Origin: Kribbella sp. VKM Ac-2569
GTDB taxonomy: Bacteria; Actinomycetota; Actinomycetes; Propionibacteriales; Kribbellaceae
Direction of reading: 5' to 3'
Assembly: GCF_004216905.1 (NCBI RefSeq)
Contig: NZ_SGXJ01000004.1
Location: forward strand, 372,001-436,000
Length of the DNA: 64,000 nucleotides
The notes under the pieces are model-generated. The model was given only the letters and a program-made list of their open reading frames with translations, had not been told where the DNA came from and searched no databases. Below are positions 16,472 through 24,640 of this stretch, in pieces. The position numbers were made by a program, and so were the translations under genes. Position 1 is the stretch's first letter; every line of letters starts with the position of its first letter.

Positions 16472-17443
16472 ATGGGAAAGAAGTCGCGGCAGCGCGCGAA
16501 GAACACGACGACGACCGTCACACTCGATCCGGCCGATCTGGTGGACGTCGGGCCGCGGGAACCCTGCCCGTGCGGTTCGGGCAAGCGATTCAAGCAGTGC
16601 CACGGCAAGGACCGGGCACAGGCCGCCGACACCTTCGTGGTGCGGCCGTTCGAGGGGCTGCCGTCGGAGTGCGACCTGATCGCGTTCCGCGAGATCGTCC
16701 CGTCCGGCACCGTGCAGGTCGAGCTCACCGGTGAGAACGCCGGCAAGGTGATCAACCTCGTCACCCTGCTGCCGATGGCGATGCCGGGCGTGGTGCGCGA
16801 CGACGAGACGATCTGGATCGGCATGCAGACGCACGCCTCGTCCGGCGACCCGAGCCGCGACCTCGGCCACGCAATCACCACTGCGCTGCAGACCGACCCG
16901 GGCCACCCGGTCCAGGTCGGCGACCTGATGAAGGACGGCCCGCGGCTGCAGGACCTGATCGACACCAGCAGGCCGATCGAGATCAAGGTCCACGAAGGCT
17001 TCGAGTACTGGGTCGGCGAGAACGTCGAGGACCCGACCGGTGAGGTCGCGGCCGGCCTGGAGCGCGCGAACGCCGCGGCTGCTCCGACAGTCCGGCTGGA
17101 GTCGGTCGAGGCGGCGTACTGGACGCAGATCGGTGACCGCATCTACCTGCGCTGGGTCATGCCGCACACCGAGGACACGCTGCTCGACGCGCTCGCCCGG
17201 CTGCACGCCGCCGGTGGATCCGCGCTCATCGACGGCAGCCGCCTGATCGGCTCGTTCCGCGCCCTCGGCGTCCTCGCGCCGGTCTGGGAGCTGCCCGCCG
17301 GTACGGAGGCCGCCGACGTCGAGAAGCCGGCCGCCGACTTCGCCACCGCGCTGGAGAAGGCCCTCGCCACCGAGGCCCCGCTGAGCACCGAGGAGCGCGC
17401 CGCCCGCGCCGGCCTCGCCAGCCGCCAGCTCACCATCCGCTGA
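16472..17443 (+). CDS. DUF5926 family SEC-C motif protein
   Basis: A 323-residue cytoplasmic protein. A basic start (MGKKSRQRAKN) is followed by a SEC-C zinc motif PREPCPCGSGKRFKQCH (about 28-44) with ligands C-x-C-x8-C-H like those of SecA and many actinobacterial proteins. The remaining ~270 residues match the actinobacterial family annotated DUF5926; no catalytic motif is visible. The SEC-C motif may bind zinc and contact the ribosome or another partner. A hairpin terminator follows the stop. Confidence 0.85.
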   Translation: MGKKSRQRAKNTTTTVTLDPADLVDVGPREPCPCGSGKRFKQCHGKDRAQAADTFVVRPFEGLPSECDLIAFREIVPSGTVQVELTGENAGKVINLVTLLPMAMPGVVRDDETIWIGMQTHASSGDPSRDLGHAITTALQTDPGHPVQVGDLMKDGPRLQDLIDTSRPIEIKVHEGFEYWVGENVEDPTGEVAAGLERANAAAAPTVRLESVEAAYWTQIGDRIYLRWVMPHTEDTLLDALARLHAAGGSALIDGSRLIGSFRALGVLAPVWELPAGTEAADVEKPAADFATALEKALATEAPLSTEERAARAGLASRQLTIR

Positions 17444-17457
17444 ACAGCTGAACAGCA

Positions 17458-17489
17458 GAACGCCCGGCTGAATCATCAGCCGGGCGTTC
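17458..17489. terminator. Intrinsic terminator after DUF5926 gene
   Basis: A perfect 13-bp stem, GAACGCCCGGCTG (17458-17470) with CAGCCGGGCGTTC (17477-17489), loop of six bases, followed by TGTTC. Confidence 0.85.
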
Positions 17490-17653
17490 TGTTCACTCAG
17501 AGTGGTCTAGGCCATGATCGTTAAAATCCGCCCAGAACGTGGACGGCCCAAGTCCTGCTGACGGGGGAGCAACAGGGCCTGGGCCTAGGCATGAAGAGTA
17601 CTCAGGATGGTGGTCGGCCACAAGCCCCGATTTCACTCCGCGTGTCGTAGGGC

Positions 17654-18868
17654 TCACGTAGCCGTCGGTGCCCGCAGGACCGGGCACGACATGCACCGTG
17701 GCCCGCCCCGCCCGGAGCCGAGCTCGGAGCCGGAGATCCGGATGACCTCGATCCCGGACTCCTCCAGCCGCGCATTGGTCTCGACGGTCCGCTCGTACGC
17801 GATGCACACCCGCGGTGCCAGGGCCAGGGTGTTGTTCCCGTCGTCCCACTGCTCCCGCTCGGCCGTCACCGGGTCCAGGCCGGTGTCGATCCGCCGCAGC
17901 GTGTCGATGCCGAGCGCCTTCGCCGCCGCGACCAGGAACGGCTCGGGCTCCGCGACGTGCAGCTGGTCGCCGTCGGTCGTGACCGCGAGCGCCCGCATCT
18001 CCTCCGCCATGTTCGGGTACATCAGCACGGCGTCGGTGTCGACCATCGTGCAGACCGTGTCCAGGTGCATCGTCGCCCGCTGCTGAGCGATCGGTACGGC
18101 GAGAACGGTGTGCGCGAGCCCCTTCGTGAAGACCCGCCGCGCCAGCCGCTCCACACCGGCCGGCGTGGTCCGCTCCCCGACCCCGACCGCGAGTACGCCG
18201 GGACCGAGCGCGAGCACGTCCCCGCCCTCCACATGCTCCAACTGGTGGTCGTACACCTTGTCGGCGCCCGCGAACCGCGGGTGGAACGTGTAGATCAGCT
18301 CGGTCAGCTGCGTCTCGCGCATCCGGGCCGGCATCGCCAGCGAGGTGACGGCGACCGAATCCCGGATCCAGACGCTCGAGTCGCGGGTGAAGAGCAGGTT
18401 CGGCAGGGGGTCGATCAGGAAGTCCTCGTGCGCCAGCAGCGACGTGACCAACCCGCCTGCGTGCACCTCGTCGTTGCGTACGCCGGCCATCAGCGCCTCC
18501 GCCAGCGCAGCCGCATCCAGATCGCCGAGCGACGCCCGCAGGTAGTCGCGCAGGGTGTCGCCGAGGCGCAGGTCCTCGGTCGCGCCGGCGACCGCCTGGG
18601 CCCGGGCCTCGGGATTGTTGAGCGACTCCGTCAGCAGCTCGCCGAGGTACAGCACCTCGACGTCGCGGTCGCGGAGCGCCTGGGCGAACGCGTCGTGCTC
18701 GTCCTGCGCTCGGCCGACCCAGGGGATGCCGTCGAACAGCAACTTGTCGTTGTTGCGCGGGGTGAGCCGCCGGAGCTCGTTGCCCGGCCGGTGCAGCATC
18801 ACCGTCCGCAGCGGACCGACCTCACTGTCGACGCCGTACGCCGTACTGCCCTGTCGCGTCTCGGTCAT
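17654..18868 (-). CDS. arcA: Arginine deiminase
   Basis: A 404-residue arginine deiminase that converts arginine to citrulline and ammonia. Family landmarks are EVGPLRTVMLHRPGNEL (about 16-32), FTRDSSVWI, the EGGDVLALG motif, HLDTVCTMVD and the C-terminal GRGGPRCMSCP with the catalytic cysteine. The length is normal. No arcB, arcC or arcD gene is adjacent, so this is not a full deiminase operon; it may feed arginine catabolism or regulate the intracellular pool. Upstream lies a perfect 13-bp palindrome. Confidence 0.94.
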   Translation of the reverse strand: MTETRQGSTAYGVDSEVGPLRTVMLHRPGNELRRLTPRNNDKLLFDGIPWVGRAQDEHDAFAQALRDRDVEVLYLGELLTESLNNPEARAQAVAGATEDLRLGDTLRDYLRASLGDLDAAALAEALMAGVRNDEVHAGGLVTSLLAHEDFLIDPLPNLLFTRDSSVWIRDSVAVTSLAMPARMRETQLTELIYTFHPRFAGADKVYDHQLEHVEGGDVLALGPGVLAVGVGERTTPAGVERLARRVFTKGLAHTVLAVPIAQQRATMHLDTVCTMVDTDAVLMYPNMAEEMRALAVTTDGDQLHVAEPEPFLVAAAKALGIDTLRRIDTGLDPVTAEREQWDDGNNTLALAPRVCIAYERTVETNARLEESGIEVIRISGSELGSGRGGPRCMSCPVLRAPTAT

Positions 18869-18927
18869 CCGTCCGCCCTTCGCTTGGCCGTGCCCACCAC
18901 GCTACGACAACCTGACTAATGTGTCTG

Positions 18928-18940
18928 ATTGTCCGACAAT
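18928..18940. promoter_or_regulatory. Palindromic operator ATTGTC-C-GACAAT upstream of arcA
   Basis: A perfect 13-bp palindrome 60 bases upstream of the arcA start. TTGTCnGACAA-type sites are commonly bound by GntR/FadR-class repressors; the regulator gene is not in the immediate neighbourhood. Confidence 0.5.
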
Positions 18941-18964
18941 ATGCGCGAGATGGCCAATCGGAGG

Positions 18965-19555
18965 TCAGGAGCGGACCCGGTCGTAGAGGAGGCACAGGGC
19001 GCCGGACTCGGTGGGGGTCGAGTCCGTGAGCTTCCACGACGTGGCCGGCAGGCCGTCCTCGAACAGCCGGGACCCGCCGCCGACCAGCTCGGGGTCGAGG
19101 GTGATGCTCAGCCGGTCGATCTCGTCGGCCGCCAGCAGCGCGCGGATCACGCTCGAGCTGGCCAGCACGATGATGTCGCCGCCGTCCTGGTCACGCAGCT
19201 GCTTGACGACGTCCGCGGGCTCGCCGTCGGCGATCCGGGAGTTCTGCCACGGCGCCTCGGTCAGCGTCGTCGAGAAGACCACCTTCTCGGTCTCGTTCAG
19301 CCAGCGGGAGAAGGCCCGGTCCTGCGGCGACGCGTTCTCGTCGTCGGCCACCGCCGGCCAGAAGCCGCCGAAGCCCTCGTAGTTCTTCCGGCCGAGCAGT
19401 GCCGTGGTGGCCGGCCCGGTCACCCGGATCATGTGGTCCCGAGCGCCCTCGGTGATCGCGTGCGGAACGATCCAGCTCATGTCGTAGTCGCCACCGGCGC
19501 CGTTCACCCGGCCGTCGAGCGAGAGCGAGATGTTGGCGGTCACAGTGCGGGTCAT
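18965..19555 (-). CDS. Dihydrofolate reductase family protein (RibD C-terminal domain)
   Basis: A 196-residue protein of the RibD_C/dihydrofolate-reductase-like fold. TANISLSLDGRVNG at the start, LLGRKNYEGFGGFWPAVADD, VVFSTTL, DIIVLASSSVIRALLAADEIDRLSI and PELVGGGSRLFEDG are typical of the actinobacterial dihydrofolate-reductase-like family. It probably reduces an unknown substrate with NADPH; a true folate role is unlikely. ATG 19555 is preceded by AGAGG at good spacing. It lies upstream of arcA on the same strand with a gap of about 95 bases that contains the palindrome, so separate transcription is likely. Confidence 0.85.
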   Translation of the reverse strand: MTRTVTANISLSLDGRVNGAGGDYDMSWIVPHAITEGARDHMIRVTGPATTALLGRKNYEGFGGFWPAVADDENASPQDRAFSRWLNETEKVVFSTTLTEAPWQNSRIADGEPADVVKQLRDQDGGDIIVLASSSVIRALLAADEIDRLSITLDPELVGGGSRLFEDGLPATSWKLTDSTPTESGALCLLYDRVRS

Positions 19556-19743
19556 TTTCTTACCTCTTCCAGTCGGTTTTCCCTGACGCCGGAAATCCTG
19601 CCGCCGCTGCGACCCGGGAACATCTGCCACCTGGCCGATATCGATCCTGCCCTGGCCGACCCGTCGTACGAAAGGACGAGAAATCCGCGGGCAGCGGCTG
19701 CTGACGCGGTCGATCGGCTGGAGAGGAACTAGGCTGCGGTGCT

Positions 19744-20541
19744 GTGCCCGATGAAGACCATTCCCCCGAACCGTTCGAGCGTGCCGTCGCCTGCGTGATC
19801 CCGGCGAAGGACGAGGCCGACCGGATCGCGGCGACCGTCGACGCGGTGCACAAGATGGTCGGTGTCGACCTGGTCGTGGTCGTCGACGACGGCTCCACGG
19901 ACGGTACGACGGAAGCGGCCGAGCGGGCCGGTGCGGTCGTCGTACGGCATGAGCGCAACCGCGGGAAGGCTGCCGCGATGGAGACCGGCGCGGCCGCTGT
20001 CGCGGAGCGGGACGGCGCCCGGCCGCGGCACCTGCTGTTCCTCGACGCCGACCTGACCGACACCGCCTCCGGAGCGGGTCCGCTGATCGAGCCGGTGCAG
20101 ACCGGCCGCGCGGACATGACCATCGGGACGTTGCCGGCGCAGATCCGGGCCGACGGGTCGAAGGCCGGCGGCCACGGGTTCGTGGTCCGGCTGGCGCGGG
20201 CCGGGATCCAGGAGGCGACCGGCTGGGCGCCGGAGCAGCCGTTGTCCGGGCAGCGCTGCATCACCCGGGCCGCGTTCGATTCCGCCGTACCGCTGGCTGC
20301 CGGGTTCGGTGTCGAGACCGCGCTGACGATCGACCTGGGCCGGAAGGGTTTCCGGATCCTGGAGGTGCCGATCGAGGTCCGGCACCGCGCGACCGGGACG
20401 GATCTGCGGGGTCAGCTGCACCGCGCGAAGCAGTACCTGCACGTCCGGCGTGCGCTCGCCGCTCGCAGTGCGCTGCCCGCGGACGGTGGAGGGCCGTCGC
20501 TGCGCAGTCTGTTCCCGCGGAGACTGCGCAATGAGCACTGA
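19744..20541 (+). CDS. Glycosyltransferase family 2
   Basis: A 265-residue GT-A glycosyltransferase. VACVIPAKDEADRIAATV (about 14-31) and VVVVDDGSTDGT form the nucleotide-sugar site, and LLFLDADLTD is the DxD metal motif. No membrane helix is seen, so it acts at the cytoplasmic face. It overlaps by 11 bases the next gene, which encodes a GT-C mannosyltransferase. The pair suggests synthesis or transfer of a polyprenol-linked or envelope sugar. GTG 19744 is the likely start. Confidence 0.85.
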   Translation: MPDEDHSPEPFERAVACVIPAKDEADRIAATVDAVHKMVGVDLVVVVDDGSTDGTTEAAERAGAVVVRHERNRGKAAAMETGAAAVAERDGARPRHLLFLDADLTDTASGAGPLIEPVQTGRADMTIGTLPAQIRADGSKAGGHGFVVRLARAGIQEATGWAPEQPLSGQRCITRAAFDSAVPLAAGFGVETALTIDLGRKGFRILEVPIEVRHRATGTDLRGQLHRAKQYLHVRRALAARSALPADGGGPSLRSLFPRRLRNEH

Positions 20542-22072
20542 GCTTGGCCTGAAGTACGGCCGCCGGGCTGTCGCTCTCTATCTGGCCTGTACGGCGCTGA
20601 TCGTCGCCGTCGGCCTGCTCGGTCCGTCGGTGGTCGTGCTGACGCTGACGAACCGGCACGCGTGGCTCCCGTCGTACTGGTTCGACACCAAGCCGAACGA
20701 CTGGCTCGTGTCGGTGATGATCTACGTCGCGATCGCACTCGGCGGGTACGGCGTTTTCCTTGCCACCAAGGCGTTGAAGCACGGCTGGGCGCCGCGTGTC
20801 GACCGATTGATTGCCTTGGGCATCGGTACGACGGCGGCGATCACGGTGGTGCCACCCATGGCATCGGGCGATGTGCTGATCTACGCGGCGTACGGGCGGA
20901 TCATGGCGCTCGGCGGCGACCCGTACACGGCCTCGCCGGCGGACACCATCCGGCTCGGGTACGACCCGGTCATCACCGCGACCGAGCGACCGTGGCAGGG
21001 CGCGCGCAGCGTGTACGGGCCGATCGCGACCTGGATCCAGTGGCTGTCCTCGGTGATCGGTGGCAACTCCGCGCAGCTCACCGTGTGGATGCTGCAGTTG
21101 TCGGTCGCGATCAGCCTGGTCGTCACCGGGCTGCTGCTGGTCAAGCTGGTCGGCAAGGACCTACCGGCGAGGCGACGCGTGATCATGCTCAGCCTCGCGA
21201 ACCCGCTGCTGCTGTGGTCGGTGCTGGCCGGTGCGCACAACGACGCGATCGCGGTGATGTTCGCGGTGATCGCGCTGGTGCTGTTCCGGCGGCACGTGTT
21301 CCTGGCCGGCATCCTGATCGGCGTCGCGGGCTGCACCAAGCTGTCGATCGGCCTGGTCGGCGTGGCGATGCTGTGGGCGCTACGTGCCGACCGTCGTAAG
21401 TGCCTGTACTTCTGCGGTGGCGGCGCGCTCGCGATGGGCGGGCTGTACGCGATCGTCGGGCTGCAGGCGTTCCAGCAGGCCCGCTCGCAGACGTCGTTCA
21501 TCTCCACCGGTACGCCGCACAAGGTGCTGCTGAGCTTCTTCACCCTGTTCCTGCCGAACGGCCTGGTGCGGACCGTCCTGGCGATCCTCGCCTGGGTCGG
21601 CCTGATCGTGGTCGCGATCCTGCTGACGCAGGTGTTCCCGAAGTCGCTGGTGCCGCAAACGCATCCGGACGACCCGACACCGGCCGCGATCCGGTACACC
21701 GCGATCTACGCGATCGCGTGGGTGCTGACCGCGATGTACTCGCTCCCCTGGTACGACGTGATCGCCTGGGTCGCCCTCGCCGCGGTCGCCGCGTCCAAGG
21801 TCGACGGCCTGATGGTCGTCCGTACGACGATGCTCGCGATCGCGTACGTCCCCGGGCGAGATCCGCACGCACGCCAGGTCGCCGCGAGCCTGTCGGACTC
21901 CCTGGAGTTCTTCAGCGCGCGCCTCCGCGACACCCTCTGCCCGGCGATCGAGCTCGCCGTCCTGATCGGCCTGATCGTCTGGGCCCGCCGCAACGGCGCC
22001 CAGTGGTGGCCGTACGACTGGCCCCGCCGCAAACAGAAGTCCGTCCCGGAGAACGCTGCTGAGGCGCACTAA
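20531..22072 (+). CDS. Polyprenol-phosphate-mannose-dependent alpha-mannosyltransferase (MptB-like GT-C)
   Basis: A 513-residue integral membrane protein with about 12 hydrophobic segments. MASGDVLIYAAYGRIMALGGDPY in the first large loop and NPLLLWSVLAGAHNDAIAVMFAVIAL match the MptB/alpha-(1->6)-mannosyltransferase group of actinobacteria. These enzymes use polyprenyl-phosphate mannose on the outer face of the membrane to extend lipoglycans such as lipomannan. The acceptor here is unknown. The ATG lies 11 bases inside the family 2 glycosyltransferase gene. The stop overlaps the convergent larC stop by four bases. Confidence 0.85.
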   Translation: MSTELGLKYGRRAVALYLACTALIVAVGLLGPSVVVLTLTNRHAWLPSYWFDTKPNDWLVSVMIYVAIALGGYGVFLATKALKHGWAPRVDRLIALGIGTTAAITVVPPMASGDVLIYAAYGRIMALGGDPYTASPADTIRLGYDPVITATERPWQGARSVYGPIATWIQWLSSVIGGNSAQLTVWMLQLSVAISLVVTGLLLVKLVGKDLPARRRVIMLSLANPLLLWSVLAGAHNDAIAVMFAVIALVLFRRHVFLAGILIGVAGCTKLSIGLVGVAMLWALRADRRKCLYFCGGGALAMGGLYAIVGLQAFQQARSQTSFISTGTPHKVLLSFFTLFLPNGLVRTVLAILAWVGLIVVAILLTQVFPKSLVPQTHPDDPTPAAIRYTAIYAIAWVLTAMYSLPWYDVIAWVALAAVAASKVDGLMVVRTTMLAIAYVPGRDPHARQVAASLSDSLEFFSARLRDTLCPAIELAVLIGLIVWARRNGAQWWPYDWPRRKQKSVPENAAEAH

Positions 22073-23331
22073 CTCCAGAGGTCGTGGCCCGCTGCGATCG
22101 CCTTGGCGAGGACCGACTTCACGGGCTTCTTCAGGACGTTCGCGGCCGCGGCCACGTCGTCGTACTCCGGCTGCACGTTGATCACCTGACCGCCGTACCG
22201 CGCGATCTTCACGTGGATCGACTGGCCCTCGACGTCCACGGTGGCGAACTCGCGGTCCGCGGCGTGCTTCCGGATCCCGAACTCACGCAGACCGATCGCC
22301 GACGTCTCGGCCAGGATCACCGCCCGGACCGTCTCGGCGTTCGCACTGCCGACCAGGACCGACAGTGTGTGCGCCGGACGGCCCTTCTTCATCAGGATCG
22401 GGGTCAGCCACGCGTCGGCGGCACCGGCCTCCATCAGCCGGGCCAGGACCTGCGGCCAGATCCGCGGGTCGAGGTCGTCGACGTTGGTCTCGTACACGAG
22501 CTCAGTCGCCAATTCGTCGGCTGACGCACCGATCACCACGCGCAGGATGTTCGGCACCTCCACCGGGTCCCGGCCGCCCGCTCCGACGCCGGTCTGCTCG
22601 ATCCGCATCGGCGGCAGCGGTCCGAACTCGTCCGCCAGGCTCGCCAGCAGGGCCGCGCCGGTCGGTGTCGTCATCTCGTACGGCGCTGGGCCGCCGGTGA
22701 CCGGTGCTTCGGCCTCGGACACCAGATGGAGGACCGCGGGACCTGGGATCGGGATGCCACCGTGCTGACCGCGCACCTGACCGCCGCCGCCCAGCACGAT
22801 CGTCGAAACCACGATGCGATCGAGATCGAGCGAGACCGACGCGGCGGCAACTCCGACGATGTCCGCGATCGCGTCCAGGGCGCCGACCTCATGGAAGTGC
22901 ACGGTGTCCGGCTCCACCCCGTGAGCGGCAGCCTCCGCGCGGGCAAGACGCCCGAAGGTATCCAGCGCACGAGCCCGAACCGCGTCGTCGAGCCGCGCCT
23001 CCTCGAGCAACCGCCGAACCTCAGCCCAAGCCCGAGTAGGCCCATGCCCGGCTCCATCACTGTGCCCGTGCCCATGTCCGGCATCGTCGTGCCCGTGCCC
23101 GTGACCAGCGTCCGGGATGTTTTCCGGGTGGGGCTCGCCGTTGACCTCGACGCTGGCCTTGGTGGCGGCGATCTGGTGGCGAGCGGTTTGTGTGACGGTG
23201 ACGGACAACGACGGGTCCACGGCAGCGACCGCCGCGTTCACCGCGTTCAGGTCAGCACCTGCCGAGAGGAACGCGCCCAGGAGCATGTCACCGGAGGCGC
23301 CGGCCGAGCAGTCGATCCAAGCGACTCTCAT
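22069..23331 (-). CDS. larC: Nickel-pincer cofactor biosynthesis protein LarC
   Basis: A 420-residue LarC. MRVAWIDCSAGASGDMLLGAFLSAGAD at the start, the HFHEVGALDAIADIVG motif, and GVGAGGRDPVEVPNILRV are family signatures. A His-rich stretch at residues 77-96 (HGHGH repeats) is suited to nickel handling. LarC inserts nickel into pyridinium-3,5-bisthiocarboxylic acid mononucleotide using CTP. In lactobacilli larC is split by a frameshift; here it is one continuous frame. It overlaps larB by one base (TGATG). Confidence 0.93.
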   Translation of the reverse strand: MRVAWIDCSAGASGDMLLGAFLSAGADLNAVNAAVAAVDPSLSVTVTQTARHQIAATKASVEVNGEPHPENIPDAGHGHGHDDAGHGHGHSDGAGHGPTRAWAEVRRLLEEARLDDAVRARALDTFGRLARAEAAAHGVEPDTVHFHEVGALDAIADIVGVAAASVSLDLDRIVVSTIVLGGGGQVRGQHGGIPIPGPAVLHLVSEAEAPVTGGPAPYEMTTPTGAALLASLADEFGPLPPMRIEQTGVGAGGRDPVEVPNILRVVIGASADELATELVYETNVDDLDPRIWPQVLARLMEAGAADAWLTPILMKKGRPAHTLSVLVGSANAETVRAVILAETSAIGLREFGIRKHAADREFATVDVEGQSIHVKIARYGGQVINVQPEYDDVAAAANVLKKPVKSVLAKAIAAGHDLWS

Positions 23332-24047
23332 CACGCCTCCTTCGTCTCGCGAGGAGTCGACTGCCGCGCGACGCGTGCCGCGAACACTCCGGCCCCGAAG
23401 CCGTTGTCGATGTTCACAACCGTCACCCCAGGTGCGCACGAGTTCAGCATCCCGAGCAGCGCCGCCAGTCCACCGAACGAGGCGCCGTACCCGACCGACG
23501 TAGGCACCGCCACCAGCGGCACCCCGACCAGTCCGCCGACAACGCTCGGCAGCGCGCCCTCCATCCCCGCAACCACGATCAGGCAGTCAGCCCCGTCGAG
23601 CCGCTCCCGCACCCCGAGAATCCGGTGCAGCCCGGCGACGCCCACATCCGTGATGACATCCACCCCGGCCCCGAACACGCGAGCCGTCGTCGCCGCCTCA
23701 GCAGCCACCGGAGCGTCCGACGTACCAGCCGCCACGACGGCGACAGTTCCCCGCAGTGCCGGCGGTTCGCCGAGCACCGCCGTACGGCCGACCGGGTCCA
23801 CCACCGCATCCGGCAGCGCCGCGGCCACGGCCGCCTGGGTCTCGTCCGTCAACCGGGTCGCCAGTACGGCGTGACCGGGGTGCGCGGCGTGCAGGGTCCG
23901 CAGCAGTTCCACGACCTGAGACGGCGTCTTGCCCGCGCCGTAGACAACTTCGGCGTCTCCCGTGCGTCCGAGCCGGTCGGTGTCGAGCCGTGCGTAGCCG
24001 AGGTCGTGGACGCCCGGTTGTGGGCCCTGATCAGGCAAATGTGTCAC
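23331..24047 (-). CDS. larB: Pyridinium-3,5-biscarboxylic acid mononucleotide synthase LarB
   Basis: A 238-residue LarB. The C-terminal half is the AIR-carboxylase-like domain (VAVVAAGTSDAPVAAEAATTARVFG, VVAGMEGALPSVVGGLVGVPLVAVPTSVGYG, GVTVVNIDNGFGAG). LarB carboxylates nicotinic acid adenine dinucleotide in the first step of the nickel-pincer cofactor pathway. The start is GTG 24047. larE (sulfur transfer) and the lactate racemase larA are not in this window, so they must lie elsewhere or be replaced. Confidence 0.92.
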   Translation of the reverse strand: MTHLPDQGPQPGVHDLGYARLDTDRLGRTGDAEVVYGAGKTPSQVVELLRTLHAAHPGHAVLATRLTDETQAAVAAALPDAVVDPVGRTAVLGEPPALRGTVAVVAAGTSDAPVAAEAATTARVFGAGVDVITDVGVAGLHRILGVRERLDGADCLIVVAGMEGALPSVVGGLVGVPLVAVPTSVGYGASFGGLAALLGMLNSCAPGVTVVNIDNGFGAGVFAARVARQSTPRETKEA

Positions 24048-24160
24048 GCCGTGAATCTACGTTGCCCCGGCCCGAGGTACCGCATCCGTCCCCGGCCGCG
24101 CACGCTGTGCGATCACCTGAACACTCAGGCATAACACTCGATGCCTTAGGCTCTCGTGCT

Positions 24161-24640
24161 GTGTCTTCGACGTTAGCCGGTGCCTTCGGGGTCACCGCCC
24201 TCTTTGTGGCGGTGCTTGCCCTGGTGTTCGCGATCCAGGCCCTCCGGGCCCGGACGGTCTCGTCGAATCAGGTCCCGCCCGCCGCGCTCCCCGAGCCGGA
24301 GCCCCAACAGGCCCAGCCGGAAGCCAAACCCGGCACCGTGAAGTCAGAGCTGCGCAAGCTGGGCAAGGACCTCGAAATCACCCGCGGCGAACTCAAGGAA
24401 ACCCTGCAGCACCTCGCCGTCGTCCGGTACGACGCCTTCGGCGAGACCGGCGGCAAGCTCTCCTGGTCGATGGCAATCCTCGACGACCACGGCGACGGCG
24501 TCATCCTCACCTCGATCAACAGCCGCGCCGACGCCCGCACCTACGCCAAAGAGATCAAGTCCTTCACCAGCGAATCCAAACTCTCCCCGGAAGAGGAAGA
24601 GGCCCTGGAAACGCTCCGCAAGGAGTCAGAGCAGCCCTAG
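24161..24640 (+). CDS. DUF4446 family protein
   Basis: A 159-residue protein with one N-terminal hydrophobic segment (about 8-28), a Pro/Glu/Gln-rich linker, a short helical region (about 62-85) and the DUF4446 core VVRYDAFGETGGKLSWSMAILDDHGDGVILTSINSRADARTYAKEI. The family occurs widely in Gram-positive bacteria and has no assigned function. The start is GTG 24161. It converges with the PAP2/DAG-kinase gene, overlapping by four bases. Confidence 0.88.
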   Translation: MSSTLAGAFGVTALFVAVLALVFAIQALRARTVSSNQVPPAALPEPEPQQAQPEAKPGTVKSELRKLGKDLEITRGELKETLQHLAVVRYDAFGETGGKLSWSMAILDDHGDGVILTSINSRADARTYAKEIKSFTSESKLSPEEEEALETLRKESEQP

